A stretch of DNA of 64,000 nucleotides from Bacteroidota bacterium (GTDB lineage Bacteria; Bacteroidota; Bacteroidia; Chitinophagales; Chitinophagaceae): NCBI GenBank assembly GCA_023386555.1, contig JAEWJK010000009.1:1-64000 (forward strand), read 5' to 3'. Positions 18,328 to 25,484 of the stretch are shown one piece after another. Made by a program: the position numbers and the translations under genes. The first letter of the stretch is position 1, and each line of letters opens with the position of its first letter. The notes beneath the pieces are model-generated. The model ran no database searches. It was not told where the DNA came from and worked only from the letters and a program-made list of their open reading frames with translations.

Positions 18328-19371
18328 TTAATCTGTTTTAGCCTTTACATATCTCCTCCATTTGTCAATAACCTGTGTCATATCCTGTGGCATTTCACTT
18401 TCAAACAATACTTTCTTATTCGTTACAGGATGAGTGAAACCCAATGTTTTAGCATGTAAAGCACAACGTGGGCAAACCTCGAAACAGTTGTCAACGAACT
18501 GCTTATATTTTGTGTATATCGTTCCTTTTAAAATCCTGTCGCCACCATATTCAAAATCATTGAAAAGTGTATGACCAATGTGTTTCATGTGTACACGGAT
18601 CTGGTGAGTTCGTCCTGTTTCCAAAACACATTCAACTAATGTTACATAGTTAAACCGTTCAATTACTTTATAATGTGTGATGGCATGTTTACCAATTTCA
18701 CCTTCCGGGTAAGCATGAAACTGCTTTCTGAATTGCTGGTGACGTGCAATATGAGCTTCGATTCTGCCTTCATCCTGTTCCATATCTCCCCAAACCAATG
18801 CAACATATTTTCTGTCTACTGTGTGATTAGAGAATTGCTTTGCAAGATGAGCCGCAGCATCAGCAGTTTTTGCCAATACTACAAGACCTGTCGTGTTCTT
18901 ATCAATTCGATGCACCAATCCAAACCTTGGTAAGCTGTCTTCATCAACATTCGGATTTTGCTGACGAAGATGATATGCCACACCGTTCAACATCGTTCCG
19001 GAAAAATTACCCACACCAGGATGTACCACCATATTCGGTGCTTTGTTAATGATCATGATAGCATCATCTTCATAAACAATATTCAGTGGAATTGGCTCCG
19101 CTTTTATTTCTGACGCATCAGGATTTGAAAGACTCAACAAGATGATCTCATCACCCGGCTTTACTTTATAATTTGATTTTACCGGCTTGCCATTCACCGT
19201 TAAAAATCCTGCCTCAATTCCTTGTTGTATTTTGTTTCTTGTAATGTTTTCTGTTCGTATCTGTATCCATTTATCTATACGCAAAGGTTCCTGGCCTTTA
19301 TCTATGGTAAAAGTTCTTCGTTCGTAAAGTTCATCTGCTGATTCCTCAATTGGTAATTCAGGCTCATTCAT
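18328..19371 (-). CDS. RluA-family 23S rRNA pseudouridine synthase (RluD-like)
   Basis: 347 residues. An N-terminal S4 RNA-binding domain (RIDKWIQIRTENITRNKIQ, about 31-49) precedes the catalytic domain with the invariant aspartate motif GLVHRIDKNTTGLVVLAKT. Other family blocks are RKYVALVWG and GRTHQIRVHMKHIGHT. The length and S4 domain suit RluD (uridines 1911/1915/1917 of 23S rRNA), but RluC is similar and specificity cannot be read here. Its start codon directly abuts two copies of a 9-bp repeat (ACACGAATT). It diverges from lipB with 80 bases between. Confidence 0.88.
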   Translation of the reverse strand: MNEPELPIEESADELYERRTFTIDKGQEPLRIDKWIQIRTENITRNKIQQGIEAGFLTVNGKPVKSNYKVKPGDEIILLSLSNPDASEIKAEPIPLNIVYEDDAIMIINKAPNMVVHPGVGNFSGTMLNGVAYHLRQQNPNVDEDSLPRFGLVHRIDKNTTGLVVLAKTADAAAHLAKQFSNHTVDRKYVALVWGDMEQDEGRIEAHIARHQQFRKQFHAYPEGEIGKHAITHYKVIERFNYVTLVECVLETGRTHQIRVHMKHIGHTLFNDFEYGGDRILKGTIYTKYKQFVDNCFEVCPRCALHAKTLGFTHPVTNKKVLFESEMPQDMTQVIDKWRRYVKAKTD

Positions 19372-19372
19372 A

Positions 19373-19400
19373 ACACGAATTACACGAATTACAGCGAATT
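19373..19400. repeat. Short tandem repeat next to the rluD-like start
   Basis: Two perfect ACACGAATT units (19373-19381, 19382-19390) and a degenerate third (ACAGCGAATT). A related string, TGTAATTAGTGTAATTCG, lies in the 45-bp gap after lipB at about 20217-20234. Confidence 0.6.
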
Positions 19401-19413
19401 GTACAAATAACTA

Positions 19414-19441
19414 CAAACTATAAACTCAAAACTGCAAACTA
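19414..19441. repeat. Period-7 tandem array upstream of lipB
   Basis: Four consecutive heptamers of the form NAAACTN (CAAACTA, TAAACTC, AAAACTG, CAAACTA). The array runs into TATCTTTG (19440-19447), a perfect match to the Bacteroidetes -7 consensus TAnnTTTG, but only four bases from the lipB ATG, so promoter use would imply a leaderless transcript. Confidence 0.6.
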
Positions 19442-19451
19442 TCTTTGTTCC

Positions 19452-20204
19452 ATGCAGCAGGTAATTTTCGAGGATTTAGGAAGGAAGGCTTATAAAGAAA
19501 CCTGGGACTACCAGGAATCGCTTCTAAAAAAGAACATAGATGTAAAAACAATTCTTCGGCAATTAGAAACACAGGAATTCACTCAACCGTCAACCGTCAA
19601 CCGTCAACCGTCAACTCAAAACTATCTACTCTTTGTCGAGCATCCACCAGTTTATACATTAGGTAAAAGTGGCAATGAAGATAATATATTGATGAGTGAG
19701 CAGGAACTAAAGATCAAGGGCATTGAATTCTTTCATATAAACAGAGGAGGAGATATTACGTTTCATGGTCCTGAACAGTTAGTGGGTTATCCGATTCTTG
19801 ATCTTGATAAATTTAAAACTGACATTGGCTGGTATTTAAGAAGCCTTGAAGAAGTGATTATACTTACAATGGCCGAATATGGATTGATTGGCGAAAGAAG
19901 CAAAGGTGAAACAGGAGTTTGGATAGAGCCTGGTGTGAAGGGAAAAGAAAGAAAGATCTGTGCAATGGGAATTAAATGCAGCAGGTGGATCACAATGCAT
20001 GGCTTTGCACTGAATGTGAATACGGATTTAAGCTATTTCAATAACATCATTCCTTGTGGCATTCAGAATAAACAGGTAACATCTTTAGAAAAAGAATTAG
20101 CCAGGAAAGTTCCGATGGATGACGTGAAAGAAAAAGTAAAACACAACTTTGAAAAGATATTTGAATGTGAAATTGTGCAACATGCTATGAAAGCCTCAGC
20201 ATAA
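19452..20204 (+). CDS. lipB: Lipoyl(octanoyl) transferase LipB with a heptamer-repeat insert
   Basis: 250 residues, longer than the roughly 210-230 usual. LipB moves octanoyl from acyl carrier protein to lipoyl domains of 2-oxoacid dehydrogenases. Core motifs: LFVEHPPVYTLGKSG, INRGGDITFHGPEQLVGYPI, the catalytic-cysteine region NIIPCGIQNKQVTSL, and the lysine-containing GIKCSRWITMHGFALNV. The extra length is before the core, where residues about 42-55 (TQPSTVNRQPSTQ) are encoded by a 7-bp repeat array at 19584-19611. Because 7 is not a multiple of 3, copy-number change would break the frame. The enzyme itself looks intact. Confidence 0.92.
   Translation: MQQVIFEDLGRKAYKETWDYQESLLKKNIDVKTILRQLETQEFTQPSTVNRQPSTQNYLLFVEHPPVYTLGKSGNEDNILMSEQELKIKGIEFFHINRGGDITFHGPEQLVGYPILDLDKFKTDIGWYLRSLEEVIILTMAEYGLIGERSKGETGVWIEPGVKGKERKICAMGIKCSRWITMHGFALNVNTDLSYFNNIIPCGIQNKQVTSLEKELARKVPMDDVKEKVKHNFEKIFECEIVQHAMKASA
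19584..19611 (+). repeat. Heptamer array CAACCGT x4 inside lipB
   Basis: Four perfect CAACCGT units, then degenerate heptamers CAACTCA and AAACTAT, all within the coding frame in the variable linker ahead of the conserved LipB core. Confidence 0.9.
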
Positions 20205-20249
20205 CATCTCAATTCATGTAATTAGTGTAATTCGAATTAATTCCTGGCT

Positions 20250-21044
20250 TCAGAAGTCTCTCGCCACATAAAATTTATTCCTTTCTTTCAGAACCCCATC
20301 TTCATACAGATCAAATAAGAACCATCCTGCATGAATGAAATTTGCTTTATCAATAATCAATGAAGGCTCTTTTACATTGGCAATCTCAAATAACGGTGTA
20401 CCATCTTCTTCAAAGAATAATATTTTGTATTTTCTGGTAGCCACAAAAGGAAGTTTGATGTTCACAAATCCATCCCTGCTGGAAAATATATATTGTGATG
20501 GTTTCCACATTTGTTTAGCTGCATAAGGTTTTATCACAATTTCATTCGGACCAACAGCATACAATGTATCTTTTGTTTGATACATCATGGAATCACGAAA
20601 ATGTCTGTACTGAGTAGTAGTTAACTGCCCAATAATCGCATCTCTTAAACGTATGGTGATCAATTCTCCCGGTTCAATTCCTGCACCGGCATCTAAAGCA
20701 ACACCTGTAGCAGATTTTTTTGAGGGGGTAAAGAAGTATGTTCCACCAGCCAGCACATAATAAATTCTATAGTAAGACGGAGCACCCATTGGGGCTTTAG
20801 TATCTAAGTATCCATTCTGTTTTGATGCAGGTGAAGAAGGCGAGAATATGGTCTTGAAATTCCTGCTGCTGTCGAAAGATCGTTGCACACTTAACTGCAC
20901 AACAGTTTCAAACGGATTGATCCAGCTGATCTGGATTCTGTTATTTCCCAAATCCCTCAATGTAAAATCAGGTAATGTATCCTGTGCTTTTGCTGTAAAA
21001 CCAAAGAATGCTAAAGCCACGCTCAAAAACAATATCCGCTTCAT
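20250..21044 (-). CDS. Secreted protein of unknown function
   Basis: 264 residues from ATG 21044, where a clean signal peptide begins (MKRILFLSVALAFFGFTAKA, cleavage before Q). The frame extends ten residues further upstream, but these are not signal-like. The mature protein starts DTLPDFTLRDLGNNRIQISW, resembling a fibronectin-III-like strand pattern with YYRIYYVLAGG at about residue 100. No enzyme motif or sorting domain is visible; the end KFYVARDF is not a T9SS tail. It is probably periplasmic. It is convergent with lipB across a 45-bp gap. Function not recognised. Confidence 0.6.
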   Translation of the reverse strand: MKRILFLSVALAFFGFTAKAQDTLPDFTLRDLGNNRIQISWINPFETVVQLSVQRSFDSSRNFKTIFSPSSPASKQNGYLDTKAPMGAPSYYRIYYVLAGGTYFFTPSKKSATGVALDAGAGIEPGELITIRLRDAIIGQLTTTQYRHFRDSMMYQTKDTLYAVGPNEIVIKPYAAKQMWKPSQYIFSSRDGFVNIKLPFVATRKYKILFFEEDGTPLFEIANVKEPSLIIDKANFIHAGWFLFDLYEDGVLKERNKFYVARDF

Positions 21045-21079
21045 ATATATAGATTGACACAAATATAACTGCATGCCTG

Positions 21080-21970
21080 TTATAAAAATTCTAATGTACC
21101 AGCTGGTAAACTTCTGTTGCCTTGTAATCCACCACTATGAATCACCAGCAGCTTATCATTGTTTGAAAAATAGTTTTTATCCATTAGATCCTTCACTGCA
21201 AATACCAGTTTGCCGGTATAAACAATATCTGTTGCAAGTTGTTCTCTTCTCCATAGTTCATTCATAAAATCAATCAACTCTTTCGGATGTTTTGCATATC
21301 CGCCAAAATGGTAATCATGAAACAGCTGAAAACTTTTATCCTGATGCTTGGCTTGCAGTATTTCCATAACATCATTTCTAAGATTCACATAACCTTTTAA
21401 AACACTGATGCCAATACATGTTTGGTGCGGTAATGCAGCTTCAACCAATCCAGCTAAAGTTGTTCCGGTTCCACATGCACAGATAATATGCGAATAAGAT
21501 GATGTATCGGTTGATTTAAGTATTTCTTTTGCACCTAACATTCCATTTACACCATAACCACCTTCATTCACCCAATACCAGCTTTCATCAGCATATTCAT
21601 TAACAATATGTTCTTTATTTCTGTAAACTTCACGATTCACATAAATGAGCTTCATTCCATGCTCTTCAGCTTCCTGTAGTGAGGCTGATAATTGTGGAGG
21701 TTTTTCACCTCTTATAAAACCAATACCCTGTAATCCGGATTCTTTGCAGGCAAATGCAGTGGCTACAATGTGATTTGAAAATGCTCCTCCAAAAGTGGCA
21801 ATAGTTTTTTTGCCCAAAGTCTTTGCTTCTGCCAGATAGAACTTTAATTTAAACCATTTATTTCCGCTTACAACAGGATGCAATTGGTCTAATCGAAGCA
21901 CATCAACCTGAATATTTTTCCACCAATCGCATTTAAGGCTTTGTATTTGTATAGTGTTGACGTTTAACAT
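21080..21970 (-). CDS. PLP-dependent enzyme, ACC deaminase / D-cysteine desulfhydrase family
   Basis: 296 residues from ATG 21970 (the longer frame adds 19 unlikely residues). The PLP lysine is in SGNKWFKLKFYL, the family motif TFGGAFSNHIVATA follows, then INEGG-like VNEGGYGVNGMLGA, a glycine loop CACGTGTTLAGL, and LVIHSGGLQGN near the end. This matches fold type II enzymes annotated as 1-aminocyclopropane-1-carboxylate deaminase or D-cysteine desulfhydrase; which substrate is used cannot be decided here. It diverges from the nucleotidyltransferase gene at 22032. Confidence 0.85.
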   Translation of the reverse strand: MLNVNTIQIQSLKCDWWKNIQVDVLRLDQLHPVVSGNKWFKLKFYLAEAKTLGKKTIATFGGAFSNHIVATAFACKESGLQGIGFIRGEKPPQLSASLQEAEEHGMKLIYVNREVYRNKEHIVNEYADESWYWVNEGGYGVNGMLGAKEILKSTDTSSYSHIICACGTGTTLAGLVEAALPHQTCIGISVLKGYVNLRNDVMEILQAKHQDKSFQLFHDYHFGGYAKHPKELIDFMNELWRREQLATDIVYTGKLVFAVKDLMDKNYFSNNDKLLVIHSGGLQGNRSLPAGTLEFL

Positions 21971-22031
21971 TATAAATTGGCTGAATAGCGATGGTTTAAT
22001 AGCTTCGCAGCCACAAAAATAGAACAACAGT

Positions 22032-22934
22032 ATGCAACCAACATTGGTAATCTTAGCTGCAGGAATGGCAAGCCGTTACGGAAGTATGAAACAGGTAGAA
22101 TCTTTTGGTCCTTCCGGCGAAACTATTATGGATTATTCTATCTATGATGCTATTCGTGCAGGATTTGGTAAAGTGGTATTCATTATTCGTGAAGATTTTG
22201 CAGAAGCTTTCAAAGCTAAGTTTGAACCAAAGTTAAAAGGTAAAATTGCTACCGATTATGTTTTCCAGAAGTTAGAATCGTTTGTTGGTGACAGGGAAAT
22301 TCCTGCTGATAGAACCAAGCCTTGGGGAACAGCTCATGCTGTGTTGTGTTGCAAAGGCAAAGTGAATGAGCCTTTTGCTGTGATAAATGCAGATGATTTT
22401 TATGGACGAGATGCTTTTGTAAAAGCGTATGAATTTTTGAAGCATGAATGTGCTCCTGATAAATATTGCATTGTGGGTTACGAATTGAAAAGAACACTAA
22501 GCGAAAATGGTAGTGTGAGCCGTGGTGTTTGTGAAGTAGATTCAAATAATAATCTTGTTTCTATTGCAGAAAGAACAAAGATCTACCGGAATGAGAATGG
22601 AAAGATCACTTATGAAGATGAAAATGGTTTGCATGAAGTAGATGAGAACAGCAGCGTAAGTATGAACTTCTGGGGCTTTCATCCAGATGTTTTTGAAATA
22701 ATGGAACAACAGTTCAACGAATTTCTTGATCAGAATATATCAGCTCCAAAATCTGAGTTCTTTATTCCTATTGTTGCAGATGAGTTCACTAAATCAGGTA
22801 AAGGAACTATCAAAGTAATTCCTACAACTGCACAATGGTTTGGCGTTACGTATAAAGAAGATGCACCTTCTGTTCAGGCTAGTGTAACCAGGTTAGTAGA
22901 TCAGCAGGAATATCCTAATAGTCTTTGGTCTTGA
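22032..22934 (+). CDS. Sugar-phosphate nucleotidyltransferase family protein
   Basis: 300 residues. The N-terminus LVILAAGMASRYGSMKQ is the nucleotidyltransferase signature (LAAGxxxRxxxxK in a looser form). The metal-binding aspartate pair appears in AVINADDFYG, preceded by KPWGTAHAVLCCKG. SMNFWGFHPDVFEIMEQQF and FFIPIVADEF are typical of a Bacteroidetes and Firmicutes group annotated simply as nucleotidyltransferase. It resembles UTP- or dTTP-using glucose-1-phosphate enzymes, but the sugar and nucleotide are unknown. It stands alone, divergent from the PLP enzyme. Confidence 0.8.
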   Translation: MQPTLVILAAGMASRYGSMKQVESFGPSGETIMDYSIYDAIRAGFGKVVFIIREDFAEAFKAKFEPKLKGKIATDYVFQKLESFVGDREIPADRTKPWGTAHAVLCCKGKVNEPFAVINADDFYGRDAFVKAYEFLKHECAPDKYCIVGYELKRTLSENGSVSRGVCEVDSNNNLVSIAERTKIYRNENGKITYEDENGLHEVDENSSVSMNFWGFHPDVFEIMEQQFNEFLDQNISAPKSEFFIPIVADEFTKSGKGTIKVIPTTAQWFGVTYKEDAPSVQASVTRLVDQQEYPNSLWS

Positions 22935-23041
22935 TACTAAGAAGTGGGTTGTTTGTACAGCATAGCATACCCACAAATACCCATAGCTAAGTCATGCATA
23001 GTTCAATATTACTTCCCCTGAACTTTTAACAGGCAGTAGAG

Positions 23042-23092
23042 ATATTCCATGTATATCCGATGTTTATCCTATGTATAACCTATGTCTTAGAG
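23042..23092. repeat. 11-bp tandem repeat, about four units
   Basis: ATGT recurs at 23049, 23060, 23071 and 23082, exactly 11 bases apart. The units are ATGTATATCCG, ATGTTTATCCT, ATGTATAACCT and a degenerate fourth; the consensus is ATGT(A/T)TA(T/A)CC. The array lies in the 291-bp gap between convergent genes. Apart from the terminator nothing else is seen in this gap. Confidence 0.7.
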
Positions 23093-23149
23093 AAGAATAA
23101 TTGATCGCTGCTGATACTGCTTCATAAAATTGTATAGCCAGGTACCAAA

Positions 23150-23188
23150 AAAAAAGTTCCGATTACCAGAGGCGATCGGAACTTTTTT
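23150..23188. terminator. Bidirectional terminator
   Basis: The stem AGTTCCGAT (23155-23163) / ATCGGAACT (23175-23183) has an 11-base loop, with a run of A before and six T after. It serves the plus-strand nucleotidyltransferase and the minus-strand sigma/protease operon. Confidence 0.85.
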
Positions 23189-23225
23189 AAATCTATCAAC
23201 TTATTTTAGGACATTACAGTTTTAA

Positions 23226-24323
23226 TTAGAATGCTTTTACCTGGTAAACATAGTCTTCCAGTTGTTTGATCTGCTGGGTTCTTTCTTTACCTTTTAAGTT
23301 AGAACCTGTAGGCAATTTGATCTTATCTAAAGCCGTATCTGCTTTCTTGATATTGTCAATGAATTGATTAATGCCTTTTGTCTTAATGGCAAATACCACT
23401 CCAACTGCTTGAGTTTGTCTTGCACTGAGTACACCAATAATCTCACCATTTCTGTTCAAAACGGGACCACCTGAGTTACCAGGATTTGCTGCTAAAGACA
23501 TTTGATAAGTGATGGTATCTCCGTTGTATCCTGTTCTGGCACTTAAGTAACCTTCGTTATAAGTTATTTCGTTTGTTGGATAACCTAATGTGTAAATGTT
23601 CTCTCCAAGATCGGTTGCATTTCTTTTGAAACTGTAAGGAATAGAAGAAGGTCTCACAAACTCATCATCTTCTATTTTTAAGAGTGCAAGATCTTTTGCC
23701 TCGTCAATTGAAATGATCCTGGCATTGAACTGTTGACCTTTATTATTTACCACTACTGCTCTTGAAACTCCACGTAAAACGTGTGCATTGGTAATTAAAT
23801 AACCTTTTGTATCAATAAGAAACCCTGAACCATCAGTCGTTTGAGTGATATCAACCGGTATCTTCGATTTTCTTACTTCTGTATTAATAGCATCAGTCTT
23901 TCTTTCAAGATTGTTCACCTTACGATTCAATTCCTGAACTGCTTTGCTGTTTGGAGTAGGAGATACGGCAACAACAATAACGCTTATCATTAAAGCAATT
24001 ACACCACCAACAGAAGCTGCGATAGCGGTAACTCTTTTGTAACGCTGCCAAAGCTGTATCACTTTAGCTTTTGTTGTTTGTGCAGGATTTTCGCTGATCT
24101 CACCTTTTTCCAACAGCTTGATGTGAGCTTCATGAATGCTGTGTTTAAGGTTACGATGTGCTGCATAGGTATCCATCTGCTGAAGGAACATGCTATGTTC
24201 CACCACCATTTGGTCAACCTCAGGGGTAGTTTTACGAAGATTCTCGAAATATTCTCTCTCTTCACGGCTCATTTTGCCGCTGAGGTAATTTTCGATTGCT
24301 TCTAAAAGTAAAATGTCATCCAT
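23226..24323 (-). CDS. Membrane anti-sigma-like protein fused to a trypsin-like (S1C) protease
   Basis: 365 residues. Residues 1-95 are cytoplasmic and helical (ENYLSGKMSREEREYFENL), resembling the sigma-binding end of Bacteroidetes anti-sigma factors but without a Cys/His zinc site. One membrane helix is at about 99-121, then a short coiled coil (VQELNRKVNNLERKTDAI). The periplasmic domain is trypsin-like with triad H181 (LITNAHVL), D211 (KDLALLKI) and S284 (NPGNSGGPVLN). No PDZ domain follows. The gene lies 4 bp after the ECF sigma gene. Inference: a sensor that controls the sigma factor, with proteolysis as input or output. It could also be simply an HtrA-like protease with a membrane anchor. 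Confidence 0.8.
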   Translation of the reverse strand: MDDILLLEAIENYLSGKMSREEREYFENLRKTTPEVDQMVVEHSMFLQQMDTYAAHRNLKHSIHEAHIKLLEKGEISENPAQTTKAKVIQLWQRYKRVTAIAASVGGVIALMISVIVVAVSPTPNSKAVQELNRKVNNLERKTDAINTEVRKSKIPVDITQTTDGSGFLIDTKGYLITNAHVLRGVSRAVVVNNKGQQFNARIISIDEAKDLALLKIEDDEFVRPSSIPYSFKRNATDLGENIYTLGYPTNEITYNEGYLSARTGYNGDTITYQMSLAANPGNSGGPVLNRNGEIIGVLSARQTQAVGVVFAIKTKGINQFIDNIKKADTALDKIKLPTGSNLKGKERTQQIKQLEDYVYQVKAF

Positions 24324-24327
24324 ATAA

Positions 24328-24894
24328 TCACTCTCCTATATTATACTGGGCAAAGAATAACTTTTTCAATCGCATCAGGCATTTGTACTTCTGATTCTTT
24401 GCGTTATCAGCATTTGTGTACTTGAACTCTTTTGCTATCTGCTGCATATCTTTTTTCTGAAGGTAATAAGCTTCTAAAAGACTTTTGCAGGGTTCACCCA
24501 AACTGCTTAATGTTCTATCCATTATAGCATATTCGGCATTTTTCCGCTCATGCTCCTCAATGTCTTCTTCCACAGCAACCGTTTCGGCCAAGCCTTCTAC
24601 CTGGAATTGATACCTGCCATTCTGCTGTAATCGTTTTAGCCATAACCTTCTACATACAGAATATAGATAGGTCTGGATCTTACAGGTTAAAACGAAATTT
24701 TCGCTCTGGGCCTTTTCATAAAGAGCTATCATGGCTTCCTGGAAAATATCTCTTGCATCATCAGCAGAGCCATTATTGTTGATGATCAAAGCCAGAACAA
24801 CGTTGTAATTCTCTTTATAGATAGTCTCTATAGCCTTTGAATCGTTGCTAGCCAGTCCTTTAAGTAATAATTGTTCGTTGTATTCGGCTTTCAC
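24328..24894 (-). CDS. ECF-type RNA polymerase sigma factor
   Basis: 188 residues from GTG 24894 (an in-frame stop lies just upstream and no ATG is available). Region 2 is recognisable in AIETIYKENYNVVLAL through DARDIFQEAMIALYEKA; region 4 is in CKSLLEAYYLQKKDMQQIAKEF and ends KCLMRLKKLF, matching the ECF helix-turn-helix although the DNA-reading helix is divergent (KYTNADNAKNQKYK). It lies directly upstream of, and is cotranscribed with, the membrane anti-sigma-like protease. A GTAACCC/GGGTTAC inverted repeat in the 144-bp divergent promoter region may be its own target site. Confidence 0.85.
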   Translation of the reverse strand: MKAEYNEQLLLKGLASNDSKAIETIYKENYNVVLALIINNNGSADDARDIFQEAMIALYEKAQSENFVLTCKIQTYLYSVCRRLWLKRLQQNGRYQFQVEGLAETVAVEEDIEEHERKNAEYAIMDRTLSSLGEPCKSLLEAYYLQKKDMQQIAKEFKYTNADNAKNQKYKCLMRLKKLFFAQYNIGE

Positions 24895-24926
24895 TAATCC
24901 CTATTTAATACCAGAATGTGTATAAA

Positions 24927-24983
24927 GTAACCCAAAGAACCGTCAAAAATAAATTTAAAAAAAGTTGAATTTAGCCGGGTTAC
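24927..24983. promoter_or_regulatory. Inverted repeat in the sigma-factor / lipoprotein promoter region
   Basis: GTAACCC (24927-24933) and GGGTTAC (24977-24983) form an inverted repeat 43 bases apart between divergent genes. GTAAC-type boxes occur as -35 elements of ECF promoters in other bacteria, so this may mark an autoregulated divergent promoter. The assignment is inference. Confidence 0.35.
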
Positions 24984-25038
24984 CTTTTATGCCGTTGTGG
25001 TATTAAGTTGAAATTCACTCACAAAAACACATTGTACA

Positions 25039-25221
25039 ATGAAAAAGTTTTTAGCAATCTTGGCAGTAGCTGGTGTTATGACAGCTTGCAACAACGCAGA
25101 TGATGCAACTACAGAAGATACAACAACTGTTGTAACTGACACAACTCCTGTAATGGTAACTCCAGACACAACAACAATGTCTGCTGATACTACTACAATC
25201 TCTGCTGATACTACTAAGTAA
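25039..25221 (+). CDS. Small Thr/Asp-rich lipoprotein
   Basis: 60 residues. The signal sequence MKKFLAILAVAGVMTAC ends in a lipobox (VMTAC), so the mature product is a lipid-anchored chain of about 44 residues made almost only of T, D, S, A and V. The last part is encoded by a 21-bp unit present twice (25180-25195 and 25201-25216 are identical), giving SADTTT then SADTTK. Similar tiny lipoproteins are common in this group and have no known role. It diverges from the ECF sigma gene and could be a member of its regulon; that is inference. A terminator follows at 25298. Confidence 0.75.
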   Translation: MKKFLAILAVAGVMTACNNADDATTEDTTTVVTDTTPVMVTPDTTTMSADTTTISADTTK

Positions 25222-25297
25222 TTTATCAGAGCTATTAGCAACAGCTTGCCGTTATAATAGCATTAAAGATTTTTCATATGGCAAGCAATCGTTAGAG

Positions 25298-25328
25298 GCC
25301 GTTCCGTTTCCACGGAAAGGCTTTTTTC
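25298..25328 (+). terminator. Terminator after the small lipoprotein gene
   Basis: The stem GCC-TTCCGT / ACGGAA-GGC has one internal mismatch and a 4-base loop, followed by six T. Confidence 0.7.
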
Positions 25329-25406
25329 TTTTATTACACTTTTCAAATTCCCGGAAATTCTTCGCTTTCCTTTCAGATTAACCTCAGATTTATAGGGAAA
25401 TTCTAT

Positions 25407-25419
25407 ATAAGCAGCTTAT
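25407..25419. repeat. 13-base palindrome upstream of the DEAD-box gene
   Basis: ATAAGCAGCTTAT; the same palindrome with T at the centre recurs at 50297-50309. It lies 66 bases before the helicase start. TACCTTTG (25458-25465) nearer the gene matches the Bacteroidetes -7 box, but no -33 element is seen. Confidence 0.4.
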
Positions 25420-25484
25420 AATAACAATATCAACACAGTGCAAGGAACTGATTTAAGTACCTTTGCCGCAAATTAAAAGGATAC

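Noticed and set aside
19584..19611. CRISPR-like array in lipB
   Set aside because: The units are only 7 bases, contiguous and without spacers, and lie within a coding frame.
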